From NCBI GenBank assembly GCA_039714395.1, contig JBDLJH010000001.1, positions 186,001-250,000 of the forward strand: a stretch of DNA of 64,000 nt, read 5' to 3'. Shown piece by piece: positions 1-8,324 of the stretch (position 1 is the first letter of the stretch; every line of letters begins with the position of its first letter). Made by a program: the position numbers and the translations under genes. The DNA comes from JAPHSX01 sp039714395. Lineage in GTDB: Bacteria > Pseudomonadota > Gammaproteobacteria > Thiohalomonadales > Thiohalomonadaceae. The notes below the pieces were generated by a model. It saw nothing but the letters and a program-made list of their open reading frames with translations. It made no database searches and was not told where the DNA came from.

Positions 1-486
1 TACTGCCGACTCGCTAGGAGCTACACGGCCAATTAGCTCGAGGGTACGATTGAAGGCGCTGGAGTGGCCAATGAGCTTGTGTCTTCCCTCCTGATCCCTG
101 TCGCTATTAAGCGGCCGGATGATCTCAATGAAGGCGGTGATCTGGCCTTGCCCGTTACGAATGGGGCAGAGCTCGACATCGACATGCTCTTCCCCCTCGG
201 GGCTATGGTGCTGGTGCAGCACCCGTTGTGCTTTTCCAGTGGCCAGGCTGGCCTGCATTGGGCACTCCTCGCCCATCTCGTGACAGGGGCGCGGATAGTG
301 GTGTGATACCTCATAGCAGCGCTTCTCTGTCACCGTTTGTGTTTCCCCAAAGTGGTGGCTATAGCTGCGGTTGGTACCGAGGATCTGGTAGTCGGTGCTG
401 ATGAGGACGACCGGGGTGGGAAAATAGTCCAGTAGTGTCGTGACCTCACTAAGGCAGCCCCGGTTAAAGCGGTTAGCGGTTTCCAT
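1..486 (-). CDS. PAS-domain sigma-54-dependent activator, 5' part only
   Basis: An open frame of 162 codons runs from an ATG at 486 off the left edge of the window, so only the N-terminus is visible. Residues about 15-125 look like a PAS sensor domain (FPTPVVLISTDYQILGTN). Within it, Cys57, Cys68 and Cys75 sit in the pattern CYEVSHHYPRPC...CP, seen in several redox- or metal-responsive PAS domains. From residue 138 the sequence LIGHSSAFNRTLELIGRVAP matches the start of the AAA+ sigma-54-interaction domain of NtrC-type activators, just before the Walker A motif. The AAA+ core and the HTH lie outside the window. The gene is transcribed away from a sigma-54-type promoter about 200 bp off, which it may control. 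The family call is good; the signal sensed is unknown. Confidence 0.8.
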   Translation of the reverse strand, partial: METANRFNRGCLSEVTTLLDYFPTPVVLISTDYQILGTNRSYSHHFGETQTVTEKRCYEVSHHYPRPCHEMGEECPMQASLATGKAQRVLHQHHSPEGEEHVDVELCPIRNGQGQITAFIEIIRPLNSDRDQEGRHKLIGHSSAFNRTLELIGRVAPSESAV

Positions 487-642
487 TAAAACGATCCTAT
501 GACAATTATGGCGGATAATGGAGTAAATATATGTCAAAAATGGCAGCTTTGCAGTGATGTCCTCTCTTTTAGTCCAGATGCGATACAGCCTTATGGGTCA
601 TTAAGGTGATTACCTAGAGTGGGTGATAAATGAAATAATTAA

Positions 643-663
643 CAATAACAGATAGTTATGTTG
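643..663. promoter_or_regulatory. imperfect dyad, possible activator site
   Basis: CAATAAC at 643-649 and GTTATGTTG at 655-663 form an inverted repeat around a 5-base centre with one interruption. It lies about 25 bp upstream of the -24 element of the sigma-54-type promoter. That is closer than a typical enhancer site, so it could also be a repressor site or chance. The rest of 487-755 is AT-rich; I see no gene in it. Confidence 0.25.
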
Positions 664-687
664 ATATGTCTACCCGGACAGGAAAAG

Positions 688-703
688 TGGCCCGAATCTT
701 GTA
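688..703 (+). promoter_or_regulatory. sigma-54 (-24/-12) promoter candidate
   Basis: TGGCCCGAATCTTGTA matches the RpoN consensus TGGCACG-N4-TTGCW except for C at the fifth position and T in place of the C of the -12 GC. GG at 689-690 and GT at 701-702 are separated by exactly ten bases, the required spacing. Transcription would begin near 713, about 43 bases before the ATG of the 30-codon gene at 756. A gene for a sigma-54 activator lies divergently next to it, which raises the likelihood. Confidence 0.6.
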
Positions 704-755
704 ACCATTTGATTAAGACGACTTGTCCTTGTGACGACAGAATAGGAGTAGTCCC

Positions 756-848
756 ATGATTATCGATAGTCTGACCATTGCCGCCCTTGTGGTCTGTGTT
801 CTGGTTATTGCCACGGTTATTCACCTCACAGGAAAGTCTGTGAGCTAG
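756..848 (+). CDS. 30-residue single-pass membrane peptide
   Basis: The frame starts at ATG 756, seven bases after an AGGAG at 744-748, and ends at TAG 846-848. The peptide starts MIIDSLTIAALVVC, continues as one hydrophobic helix of about 20 residues, and ends HLTGKSVS. The basic tail suggests the C-terminus faces the cytoplasm. It sits alone between a sigma-54-type promoter and two consecutive hairpin terminators, so it forms a complete short transcription unit. I do not recognise the family. Small membrane peptides of this kind often act as subunits or modulators of larger membrane proteins, but nothing here shows a partner. The gene could instead be the leader of a regulatory RNA. Confidence 0.55.
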   Translation: MIIDSLTIAALVVCVLVIATVIHLTGKSVS

Positions 849-869
849 CGCTACGCCATCTATCTCCAT

Positions 870-912
870 GGCGAGGTGGTTATATTCCCCCTTTAATTAG
901 CCTCGCCTTTTT
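870..912 (+). terminator. hairpin terminator candidate after the small peptide gene
   Basis: GGCGAGG (870-876) and CCTCGCC (901-907) form a perfect 7-bp stem followed by five T (908-912). The 24-base loop is long, so this is weaker than the next hairpin. Confidence 0.5.
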
Positions 913-916
913 CTAT

Positions 917-942
917 AGTGGGCAACCTGCCCACTTTTTTTT
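917..942 (+). terminator. strong Rho-independent terminator
   Basis: AGTGGGCA (917-924) and TGCCCACT (928-935) pair perfectly around the triloop ACC and run into a tract of eight T. It separates the small peptide unit from leuS. Confidence 0.85.
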
Positions 943-1029
943 GCCTTCCATCCAGTCCCTTGTTGTTCATGATAAGGATCCTAGTTATCCTAACAGGCTT
1001 GTTTTTCAGTCAATTACAGGCATTTTTAG

Positions 1030-3462
1030 ATGGCGTTGGACGAGCACTACAAACCCGAATCTCTTGAGGCCGAGGCCCAGCAATATTGGGAAGAAAATCA
1101 ATCGTTTAAGGCGGTGGATGACACTTCCAAAGAAAAGTTCTACTGCCTCTCCATGTTTCCCTATCCCTCTGGGCGCCTGCACATGGGGCATGTGCGCAAT
1201 TACACCATCGGTGATGTGATCAGCCGTTACCAGCGGATGCTAGGCAAGAATGTGCTGCAACCGATGGGTTGGGATGCCTTCGGTCTGCCTGCTGAGAATG
1301 CAGCGATCAAGAACAATGTGCCGCCGGCCAGGTGGACCTACGAGAACATCGATTACATGCGCGGTCAGCTCAAGCGTCTTGGCTTCGGTTATGACTGGGA
1401 GCGTGAGCTGGCCACCTGTCATCCCGACTACTACAAGTGGGAGCAGTGGCTCTTCACCCGATTGTATGAGAAGGGGCTGGTCTACAAGAAGACCGCGCCG
1501 GTCAACTGGTGTCCCAATGATATGACCGTGCTGGCCAACGAGCAGGTGATCGATGGCTGCTGCTGGCGCTGCGACACCGTGGTGGAGCGTAAGGAGATCC
1601 CGCAGTATTTCATGAAGATCACCGATTACGCCGAGGAGTTGCTGGATGGTCTCGACAATCTGCCCGGCTGGCCCGAGCAGGTGCGCACCATGCAGCGCAA
1701 CTGGATCGGCAAGTCACGCGGTGTGGAGCTGTCCTTTGAGGTTAATGGAAACCCCCTGAAAGTGTTCACCACCCGTCCTGATACTCTGATGGGTGTGAGT
1801 TACGTCGCCGTGGCTCCGGAGCATCCACTGGCGCATCAGGCCGCTGAGACCAATGCTGAACTGGCCGCCTTCATTGAAGAGTGCAAGACGATGGAGACCT
1901 CCGAGGCGGCGATGGAGACGATGGAGAAAAAGGGGTGTGATACCGGCCTTAAGGCGATCCATCCGATCAGCGGTAAGGAGGTCCCTGTGTTCTCCGCCAA
2001 CTTCGTCCTCATGGGTTACGGCGAGGGGGCGGTAATGGCGGTACCGGCCCACGACCAGCGTGACTTCGAGTTTGCGCAGAAGTACGGTCTGCCTATCACC
2101 CAGGTGATTAAACCCGTTGACGAGGATACCGAGGTCGATCTCTCCAAGGCCGCCTTTACCGACAAGGGGGTGCTGATCGACTCCGGCGAGTTCAGCGGTC
2201 TCTCCTCCAAGCAGGCCTTCGATGCCATCGCCGAGTATCTGGAGAAGGCAGGCAAGGGTAAAGTGAGTATTAACTACCGCCTGCGCGACTGGGGCGTGTC
2301 GCGCCAGCGCTACTGGGGTTGCCCGATTCCGATCATCAACTGTCCCGAGTGCGGTGCCGTGCCGGTACCTGAGTCAGACCTGCCGGTGCGTCTGCCAGAG
2401 GATGTGGTGCTCGATGGCGTTGGCTCACCGATCAAGAAGATGCGTGAATTCATCGACACCACCTGCCCCAAATGTGGCGGCAAGGCGGAGCGTGAGACCG
2501 ACACCTTTGATACCTTTATGGAGTCCTCCTGGTACTACGCCCGTTATGCCAGTCGTGCCAATCCCGATTCGATGCTGGATAAAAATGCCGATTACTGGCT
2601 GCCAGTGGATCAATACATCGGTGGTATTGAGCACGCCATCCTCCATCTGCTCTATTCGCGTTTTTTCCACAAACTGATGCGCGATGAAGGACTGGTTAGC
2701 TCGGATGAGCCATTTAAAAACCTGCTGACTCAGGGGATGGTGTTGAAGGATGGAACGAAGATGTCCAAGTCCAAGGGCAACACCGTCGACCCACAGGAGC
2801 TGATTGCGAAGTACGGTGCCGATACCGTGCGCCTGTTTACCATATTTGCTGCGCCGCCTGAACAATCTCTCGAATGGAATGACTCCGGCGTGGAGGGTGC
2901 GCACCGCTTCCTCAAGCGCCTCTGGGTTTACACCCATGAGCATCAGGCGGAGCTGGGTGGCATTGCGGTGATCACCGATACTCACAAGGATGAGCGTCGG
3001 GAGATCCACGAGGCACTGGCCCAGGCGCTTACCGACTTTGGCAAGTACCAGTTCAATACCGTGGTTGCAGCCTGTATGAAAATGATGAACACCCTCGGCA
3101 AGCTGGAGGCCGGGGCCCATGCGCTACGCAATGAAAGTATCTCGATACTACTACGCCTGCTCTCACCCATTGCCCCGCACATCAGTCAGAAGTTGTGGCA
3201 GGAGCTAGAGTTCGGTGACGATATCCTCACCGCACCGTGGCCCGAGGTGGATGAGGCGGCGTTGGTGAAGGATTCGATTGAACTGGTGGTGCAGGTCAAC
3301 GGCAAGGTGCGGGGTAAGGTCTCAGTACCGGCCAGTGCCGACAATGCCGCTATCGAAGAGGCGGCGCTGGCCGATGAGAAGGTGCAGTCCTTTATCGACG
3401 GCAAAACCATTCGCAAGATCATCGTCGTCCCCGGACGGTTGGTGAACGTGGTCGCCAACTAG
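1030..3462 (+). CDS. leuS: leucyl-tRNA synthetase
   Basis: Class I aminoacyl-tRNA synthetase that charges tRNA-Leu with leucine in the cytoplasm. The 810-residue product carries the HIGH-type motif HMGH in PSGRLHMGHVRN near residue 50, the CP1 editing domain with TTRPDTLMG near residue 250, and KMSKSKGNTVDP near residue 580. Cysteine pairs (CPECG, CPKCGG) mark zinc-ribbon inserts. The length is somewhat short of the E. coli enzyme (860) but all domains are present. The start MALDEHYKPE is the usual LeuS N-terminus, although no strong Shine-Dalgarno precedes it. Its stop abuts the ATG of lptE, so leuS-lptE-holA form one transcription unit, the arrangement common in gammaproteobacteria. Confidence 0.98.
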   Translation: MALDEHYKPESLEAEAQQYWEENQSFKAVDDTSKEKFYCLSMFPYPSGRLHMGHVRNYTIGDVISRYQRMLGKNVLQPMGWDAFGLPAENAAIKNNVPPARWTYENIDYMRGQLKRLGFGYDWERELATCHPDYYKWEQWLFTRLYEKGLVYKKTAPVNWCPNDMTVLANEQVIDGCCWRCDTVVERKEIPQYFMKITDYAEELLDGLDNLPGWPEQVRTMQRNWIGKSRGVELSFEVNGNPLKVFTTRPDTLMGVSYVAVAPEHPLAHQAAETNAELAAFIEECKTMETSEAAMETMEKKGCDTGLKAIHPISGKEVPVFSANFVLMGYGEGAVMAVPAHDQRDFEFAQKYGLPITQVIKPVDEDTEVDLSKAAFTDKGVLIDSGEFSGLSSKQAFDAIAEYLEKAGKGKVSINYRLRDWGVSRQRYWGCPIPIINCPECGAVPVPESDLPVRLPEDVVLDGVGSPIKKMREFIDTTCPKCGGKAERETDTFDTFMESSWYYARYASRANPDSMLDKNADYWLPVDQYIGGIEHAILHLLYSRFFHKLMRDEGLVSSDEPFKNLLTQGMVLKDGTKMSKSKGNTVDPQELIAKYGADTVRLFTIFAAPPEQSLEWNDSGVEGAHRFLKRLWVYTHEHQAELGGIAVITDTHKDERREIHEALAQALTDFGKYQFNTVVAACMKMMNTLGKLEAGAHALRNESISILLRLLSPIAPHISQKLWQELEFGDDILTAPWPEVDEAALVKDSIELVVQVNGKVRGKVSVPASADNAAIEEAALADEKVQSFIDGKTIRKIIVVPGRLVNVVAN

Positions 3463-4002
3463 ATGGTTTTGCGTTACCTCCTGACGGCCGGTCTGTTACT
3501 GCTGCTGGGCAGTTGCGGCTTTCACCTGCGCGGCGCAGAGCCGTTACCGGAGGTGATGGGCAAGACCACTATCGTCGTCCCGGCAGGTTCGGCCCTGCGC
3601 TATGAGTTGGAGAGTCTGCTGCTTAGTGCAGGTGCTGAGGTGGTGGATGAGAAGAGTGACGCCACGGCGTTGCTGACGGTGCATAGCGATCACGTGCGTA
3701 GCCGTATCCTCAGTGTTGATGCCCTGGGCCGTGCGCGGGAATACGCCCTTAGCCTGACGGTAAAATATAGCCTGAATGCGGCAGGTGGCGAGATATTGGC
3801 ACAACAGCTGAGTAGCCGCGTCGAGCGCGATTACCATTTTGACCCGGATAGTGTGTTGGCTCAGGGGGGCGAGCGGGAGATGGTGGAGCAGGAGATGCGT
3901 CGTGTTGCCGCCCAGCAGATTTTGCGTCGACTGCGCACCATCACGTTTTCACCTGGCTCACTCGACTCAGTACCTGTTACCGAGTCTGACCCCGCCCAAT
4001 GA
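3463..4002 (+). CDS. lptE: LPS-assembly lipoprotein LptE
   Basis: Outer-membrane lipoprotein that plugs the LptD barrel and helps insert lipopolysaccharide into the outer leaflet. The 179-residue product starts with a lipoprotein signal peptide ending LLLLGSC, so Cys18 is the likely lipidated residue, followed by GFHLRG, the conserved LptE start (compare CGFQLRG/CGFHLRG). The ATG follows the leuS TAG with no gap, and the 3' end overlaps holA through ATGA, so translation is probably coupled. Position between leuS and holA is the classic location for this gene. Confidence 0.95.
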   Translation: MVLRYLLTAGLLLLLGSCGFHLRGAEPLPEVMGKTTIVVPAGSALRYELESLLLSAGAEVVDEKSDATALLTVHSDHVRSRILSVDALGRAREYALSLTVKYSLNAAGGEILAQQLSSRVERDYHFDPDSVLAQGGEREMVEQEMRRVAAQQILRRLRTITFSPGSLDSVPVTESDPAQ

Positions 4003-5012
4003 AGCTGCGTTTTGACCAGCTGCAGGATCATCTGCAACAGGGGCTGCGACCAATCTACCTGCTAAGCGGTGATGAGCCGTTGCAACTGGGCGAGGCGGCC
4101 GATGCGATTCGTTCTCAGGCGCGTCAGCAGGGGTTCAGCGAACGTCAGGTGATGCACGTAGAGGCCGGTTTCGACTGGAACACTCTTGCCTCTGCCTCCG
4201 ATACCCTCTCTCTGTTTGCCGAGCAGCGTCTTATTGACTTGCGTCTGCCCAGTGGCAAGCCGGGTCGTGAGGGGGGGGCGGCGCTTAGTGACTATGCCGC
4301 CAACCCGCCACCGGATACGGTGTTGCTGATCAGCAGCGGCAAGCTCGATAAAAATGCTGCCAAGAGCAAGTGGTTCAAGTCACTGGATAAGGCTGGAGTG
4401 ACACTACAGGTGTGGCCTGTCGAGGCGGCGGCATTGCCACGCTGGGTCGCACAGAGGATGCGCTCACGAGGCCTGAATGCCAGTCCCGAGGCGGCCCAGC
4501 TGCTGGCAGAGCGGGTGGAAGGTAACATGCTTGCCGCATCGCAGGAGGTAGAGAAGCTACGTCTGCTTTACGGCGAGAGTGCCATTGATGCCGAGATGGT
4601 AGAACAGGGGGTGGCAGACAGTGCCCGTTACGATATTTTCGAACTGGTCGACACCGTACTGCTAGGCGATGCGGCGCGGGTAGCGCGTGTGATGGAGGGG
4701 CTGCGTGGTGAGGGAGTAGAGCCTATCCTTATCTTGTGGGCGCTGGTGCGTGAGATCCGTGCTATGGAGGAGATGGCCTACGAGATCGAGCAGGGCGCAT
4801 CGGCCGAGTCGGTGATGAAGTCGCGCTGGGTGTGGGAGAAGCGAAAGCCGGCGGTACGCGCCGGACTCAAACGCCATAATCAACGCCGCTGGTCGCAACT
4901 GTTGCGTCGTGCCGTACGCATCGACCGCATGGTCAAGGGGGCAGAGCAGGGTAATCCCCGGGATGAGTTGTTACAATTAGCGTTACTTATGGCCGGTGTG
5001 AGGCTTATTTAG
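3999..5012 (+). CDS. holA: DNA polymerase III subunit delta
   Basis: Clamp-loader subunit that opens the beta sliding clamp. The 337 residues start MKLRFDQLQDHLQQGLRPIY and contain YLLSGDEPLQLGEAADAIR, the nucleotide-fold entry typical of HolA, with a degenerate P-loop as expected for delta. The ATG overlaps the lptE stop (ATGA). Length and position fit the family. A repeat-containing gap of 238 bp follows before proA. Confidence 0.95.
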   Translation: MKLRFDQLQDHLQQGLRPIYLLSGDEPLQLGEAADAIRSQARQQGFSERQVMHVEAGFDWNTLASASDTLSLFAEQRLIDLRLPSGKPGREGGAALSDYAANPPPDTVLLISSGKLDKNAAKSKWFKSLDKAGVTLQVWPVEAAALPRWVAQRMRSRGLNASPEAAQLLAERVEGNMLAASQEVEKLRLLYGESAIDAEMVEQGVADSARYDIFELVDTVLLGDAARVARVMEGLRGEGVEPILILWALVREIRAMEEMAYEIEQGASAESVMKSRWVWEKRKPAVRAGLKRHNQRRWSQLLRRAVRIDRMVKGAEQGNPRDELLQLALLMAGVRLI

Positions 5013-5015
5013 GAA

Positions 5016-5036
5016 ACAGGTGACAGGTAACAGGTG
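5016..5036. repeat. three tandem ACAGGTR heptamers
   Basis: ACAGGTG, ACAGGTA and ACAGGTG follow one another without spacers directly after the holA stop. AGGTGACAGG at 5018-5027 is also the exact inverted copy of CCTGTCACCT at 5138-5147, which runs into a T tract, so the two could close a large hairpin enclosing the block between. Confidence 0.6.
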
Positions 5037-5048
5037 AAACTTTGTAGG

Positions 5049-5070
5049 GTGGGCAGGCTCTTTTGCCCAC
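5049..5070. repeat. REP-like hairpin
   Basis: GTGGGCA (5049-5055) and TGCCCAC (5064-5070) pair perfectly around an 8-base loop, within GTAGGGTGGGCA...TGCCCACGCGGA. This is a common form of dispersed intergenic palindrome in gammaproteobacteria. Whether it recurs elsewhere in this genome cannot be seen here. Confidence 0.5.
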
Positions 5071-5250
5071 GCGGACGTCAGAGGTAGCACACAGGAAAAA
5101 GACGTATTGATGTTGCGGATGGCTGGGTTAGATTTTTCCTGTCACCTTTTTTAAAACTGTATAGGCAGGTTTTAACAACGTTGTCGCTGTTCACACTACA
5201 GCAAACGCCATAATCTAATTTTTGTCTTTAACGATTTAGGATTTAGAAGC

Positions 5251-6507
5251 ATGGATATCAAAGAGTACATGCAGGGTTTGGGCAGGCAGGCGCGTGCCGC
5301 CTCCCGTGAGATGAACCGGGCCGGCACTAACGCCAAGAATGCGGCGCTGCACGCCATTGCCGATGCGCTGGAGGCGGGCATGACTACGCTGCTGGCGGAG
5401 AACGAAAAGGATCTGGCAGCGGGTCGTGCCAACGGCCTTGATGATGCGCTGCTGGATCGTCTGGCGCTCAACGAAGAGCGTGTTGCCGGGATGGCAGAGG
5501 GGCTGCGGCAGATCGCCGCACTGCCTGATCCGGTCGGTGAGATCGATGAGATGAACTATCGCCCCTCGGGTATTCAGGTGGGCAAGATGCGGGTGCCGCT
5601 GGGCGTCATCGGTATCATCTATGAGTCACGCCCCAATGTGACGGCCGATGCGGCGGCGCTGTGCCTCAAATCAGGCAATGCGGCGATCCTGCGCGGCGGC
5701 TCCGAGGCGGCCCACTCCAATCAGGCGATCGCTGTGTGCATTCAGCAGGGGCTGGAGAGCGCCGGTCTGCCTGCCACCGCAGTACAGGTGATCGAGACCA
5801 CTGACCGTGCCGCGGTGGGTGAGTTAATCACTATGTCAGAGTACGTCGATGTGATCGTGCCGCGTGGCGGCAAGGGGTTGATTAAACGCATTAGTGCCGA
5901 GGCCAGGGTGCCGGTGATTAAACACCTGCACGGGGTCTGTCACGTCTATATCGATGATGAGGCGGATCTCGATAAGGCGATCGCCGTCGCCTTTAATGCC
6001 AAGACCCACCGTTATGGCGTCTGTAATGCAATGGAGACCCTGCTGGTGGCCGAAGGGATCGCTGAGCAGGTACTCCCTGAGCTCGGTGGTATGTATGGCG
6101 AGAAAGGGGTGGAGCTACGCGGCTGTGCCACTACCCAGCGCATCCTGCCTGATGCTATCGCCGCCACTGAAGCCGACTGGGACGAGGAGTATCTCGCGCC
6201 TATCCTGGCGGTGCGTGTAGTCAAGGGGCTGGGTGAGGCGATTGAACACCTGCATGCGCACAGTTCCGGTCACACCGAGTCGATTATTACTGAGAACATC
6301 AGTCATTCACGGCGTTTCCTTGCCGAGGTCGATTCCAGCTCGGTAATGGTCAATGCCTCGACCCGCTTTGCCGATGGTTTCGAGTATGGCCTGGGGGCGG
6401 AGATCGGTATCTCCACCGACAAGATCCATGCCCGTGGTCCGGTGGGGCTGGAAGGGCTGACCTCGCAGAAATATATTGTTATTGGTGACGGTCATATCCG
6501 CGACTAG
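5251..6507 (+). CDS. proA: gamma-glutamyl phosphate reductase
   Basis: NADPH-dependent reduction of gamma-glutamyl phosphate to glutamate semialdehyde, the second step of proline synthesis. The 418 residues start MDIKEYMQGLGRQARAASRE and contain the aldehyde-dehydrogenase-like fold with KMRVPLGVIGIIYESRPNVT, the conserved ProA signature. The catalytic cysteine lies in HLHGVCHVYID, and the C-terminal part has SSSVMVNASTRFADG. proB is not in the window, so proA is separated from its usual partner. A fimV-like gene starts 26 bp downstream and may be cotranscribed. Confidence 0.97.
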   Translation: MDIKEYMQGLGRQARAASREMNRAGTNAKNAALHAIADALEAGMTTLLAENEKDLAAGRANGLDDALLDRLALNEERVAGMAEGLRQIAALPDPVGEIDEMNYRPSGIQVGKMRVPLGVIGIIYESRPNVTADAAALCLKSGNAAILRGGSEAAHSNQAIAVCIQQGLESAGLPATAVQVIETTDRAAVGELITMSEYVDVIVPRGGKGLIKRISAEARVPVIKHLHGVCHVYIDDEADLDKAIAVAFNAKTHRYGVCNAMETLLVAEGIAEQVLPELGGMYGEKGVELRGCATTQRILPDAIAATEADWDEEYLAPILAVRVVKGLGEAIEHLHAHSSGHTESIITENISHSRRFLAEVDSSSVMVNASTRFADGFEYGLGAEIGISTDKIHARGPVGLEGLTSQKYIVIGDGHIRD

Positions 6508-6533
6508 TCTGCGCGGCAATAAGGAGGCGTGAG

Positions 6534-7655
6534 ATGCTAAACGGGGGTTGGGGCAGAGCAGTGCGTGTCCTGTTGATGCTGCTATTGCTGCTGCCGGCCT
6601 TTCAGGCCGCAGCCCTTAGTCTTGGCGATATGGTGGTGCGCTCGCTGCCGGGCGAGCCTTTGCGCGCGCACATTCCAGTCACCCTGCAGGCAGATGAGTC
6701 GCTGGCTGAGCTGCATGTCACCCTGGCTACTGCCGAGGAGTACGAGCAGCGTCATATCCCCTGGGTTGATTTGCTGCAGGGTTTGCGCCTGGCACTGCTC
6801 GACAATGGAAAAGAGAAGATACATTTACAACTCTTTGCCGAGCAGTCGTGGCAGGGTGAGACCGTAGAACTGCTGTTTATGATCAACTGGCCAATGGGGC
6901 AGATGGAGCAACAGTTCAAGCTGGCTGCAGTTACCCCGGCTGAGGAGACTACGCCTGTCTATGCCGAGGTGGCGCAGGACGACACTCTGGATGAGATCGC
7001 TATCCGCCTCAGCAAGGGGCGTAACCGCAGCTACCTGCACATGATGTATGCGCTGTTTCTTGCCAACCCCGATGCCTTCTATCGTGGCAACATGAATAAT
7101 CTGAGAACGGGCAGAACCCTGCGTGTTCCCACGGATGAGGAACTCTATCGTCTCTCAGACCGCGAGGTGTTCGCGGGCATTCGCCAGCAGTATGAGCAGT
7201 GGCAGCAACTGCGTGAATCAAAGCAGCAACGAGGCACCCAGGCAGGCGAGGCGCTAACGGGCATGAGCGCCGAGCAGGCCTCGGGGCTGGATCTCTCCAG
7301 CAATCCCGCTGTCCTGCAGCAGCGATTGCAACAGGTAGCTGCTGAGAGCGAGGCCATTTTTAAGGAGAATGAGGAGCTGCGCCAGCGGCTTCATGCACTG
7401 GAGCAGCGCATGCAGAATGTGGCCGGGCAGGTGCTGGATTATGCCGAAGCCGATGCCCCGGTGACAAAACCGCTGCCGCTACCACAGAAAGCTGAGACGG
7501 AAGTAGAGACGGAAGCCGAGATGCTGCCCGATAAGGGTGATGAATCTGAGCCGGGGCTTAGCGCCCGGGTGATGTTCCTCGCTATCATCCTGGTGCTGCT
7601 GTTTGCCTTTTATATCTGGTACTCCACCCGTCACCTGCAGCGGGAACGTCCTTGA
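6534..7655 (+). CDS. FimV-like inner-membrane LysM protein
   Basis: The 373-residue product has a signal sequence (residues about 8-27), the FimV N-terminal signature (LSLGDMVVRSLPGEPLRAHI), and a LysM-like or FimV-core segment around residues 140-195 (YAEVAQDDTLDEIAIRLSKG, then RTGRTLRVP). A coiled-coil stretch rich in Gln and Glu covers about 255-305, and one transmembrane helix lies near the C-terminus (MFLAIILVLLFAFYIWYSTR). FimV/HubP proteins organise polar machinery and type IV pili. This copy is far shorter than FimV and lacks the large acidic cytoplasmic domain, so the exact role is uncertain. It may be coupled to nadD downstream. Confidence 0.7.
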   Translation: MLNGGWGRAVRVLLMLLLLLPAFQAAALSLGDMVVRSLPGEPLRAHIPVTLQADESLAELHVTLATAEEYEQRHIPWVDLLQGLRLALLDNGKEKIHLQLFAEQSWQGETVELLFMINWPMGQMEQQFKLAAVTPAEETTPVYAEVAQDDTLDEIAIRLSKGRNRSYLHMMYALFLANPDAFYRGNMNNLRTGRTLRVPTDEELYRLSDREVFAGIRQQYEQWQQLRESKQQRGTQAGEALTGMSAEQASGLDLSSNPAVLQQRLQQVAAESEAIFKENEELRQRLHALEQRMQNVAGQVLDYAEADAPVTKPLPLPQKAETEVETEAEMLPDKGDESEPGLSARVMFLAIILVLLFAFYIWYSTRHLQRERP

Positions 7656-7669
7656 GTGCTGGCTTGCCA

Positions 7670-8314
7670 ATGAAACCGCTAGGCATTTTTGGTGGCACCT
7701 TTGACCCGGTTCACTTCGGCCATCTACGCCCGGCGCTGGAGCTGAAGGAGCAGCTGGGACTGGAGTCGGTTCACCTCATTCCCTGTAATAGTCCGCCCCA
7801 TCGTGGCCAGCCTCATGCCAGTGCCGAACAACGCCATACCATGCTGGAGTTGGCCATTGCCGGTGAGCCGGATCTGTTACTGGATGGGCGTGAGCTGGAG
7901 CGTCCGGGCCCCTCTTATATGGTTGATACCCTGCGCTCGTTACGTCAGGAGTTTGGTGAGGCAAGGTCGCTTTGCCTGATTATTGGTGGTGATGCCTTTC
8001 TTGGCCTGCCAAGCTGGTATCATTGGCAGGAACTGGTGCAGCTGGCCCACATTGTGGTTGCCCATCGTCCCGGTTGGGGGCTGGATGAGGCGTCACTGGA
8101 TGCGCCGTTGCAGCAGTTGCTGCAGCAACATCGCCTCGACGAAGCGCAACAGTTGTGTGATACCCCGGCAGGTGGCCTGCTGTTGCAGGCCGTCACCCAG
8201 CTGGCTATTTCAGCGACGGAAATCCGTCAGCGGGTGGCCACTGGTGGTAGTGCCAACTATTTATTACCGCAGCCGGTATGGGACTATATTCGGCAGCAAA
8301 ATCTCTATCGATAG
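7670..8314 (+). CDS. nadD: nicotinate-nucleotide adenylyltransferase
   Basis: Transfers AMP from ATP to nicotinate mononucleotide in NAD synthesis. The ATG at 7670 gives MKPLGIFGGTFDPVHFGHL, the standard family start with the GGTFDPVHxGH nucleotidyltransferase motif. A TTG at 7652 in the same frame would add six residues and overlap the upstream stop; it is less likely. The C-terminal ISATEIRQR motif (SxTxxR) is present. The 214-residue length is normal. nadD-rsfS-rlmH is a widely conserved cluster. Confidence 0.95.
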   Translation: MKPLGIFGGTFDPVHFGHLRPALELKEQLGLESVHLIPCNSPPHRGQPHASAEQRHTMLELAIAGEPDLLLDGRELERPGPSYMVDTLRSLRQEFGEARSLCLIIGGDAFLGLPSWYHWQELVQLAHIVVAHRPGWGLDEASLDAPLQQLLQQHRLDEAQQLCDTPAGGLLLQAVTQLAISATEIRQRVATGGSANYLLPQPVWDYIRQQNLYR

Positions 8315-8324
8315 AAGTGTGTAA

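Noticed and set aside
2425..3120. Long minus-strand open frame inside leuS
   Set aside because: Antisense of a strongly conserved gene; composition follows the codon pattern of leuS and it has no known motif.
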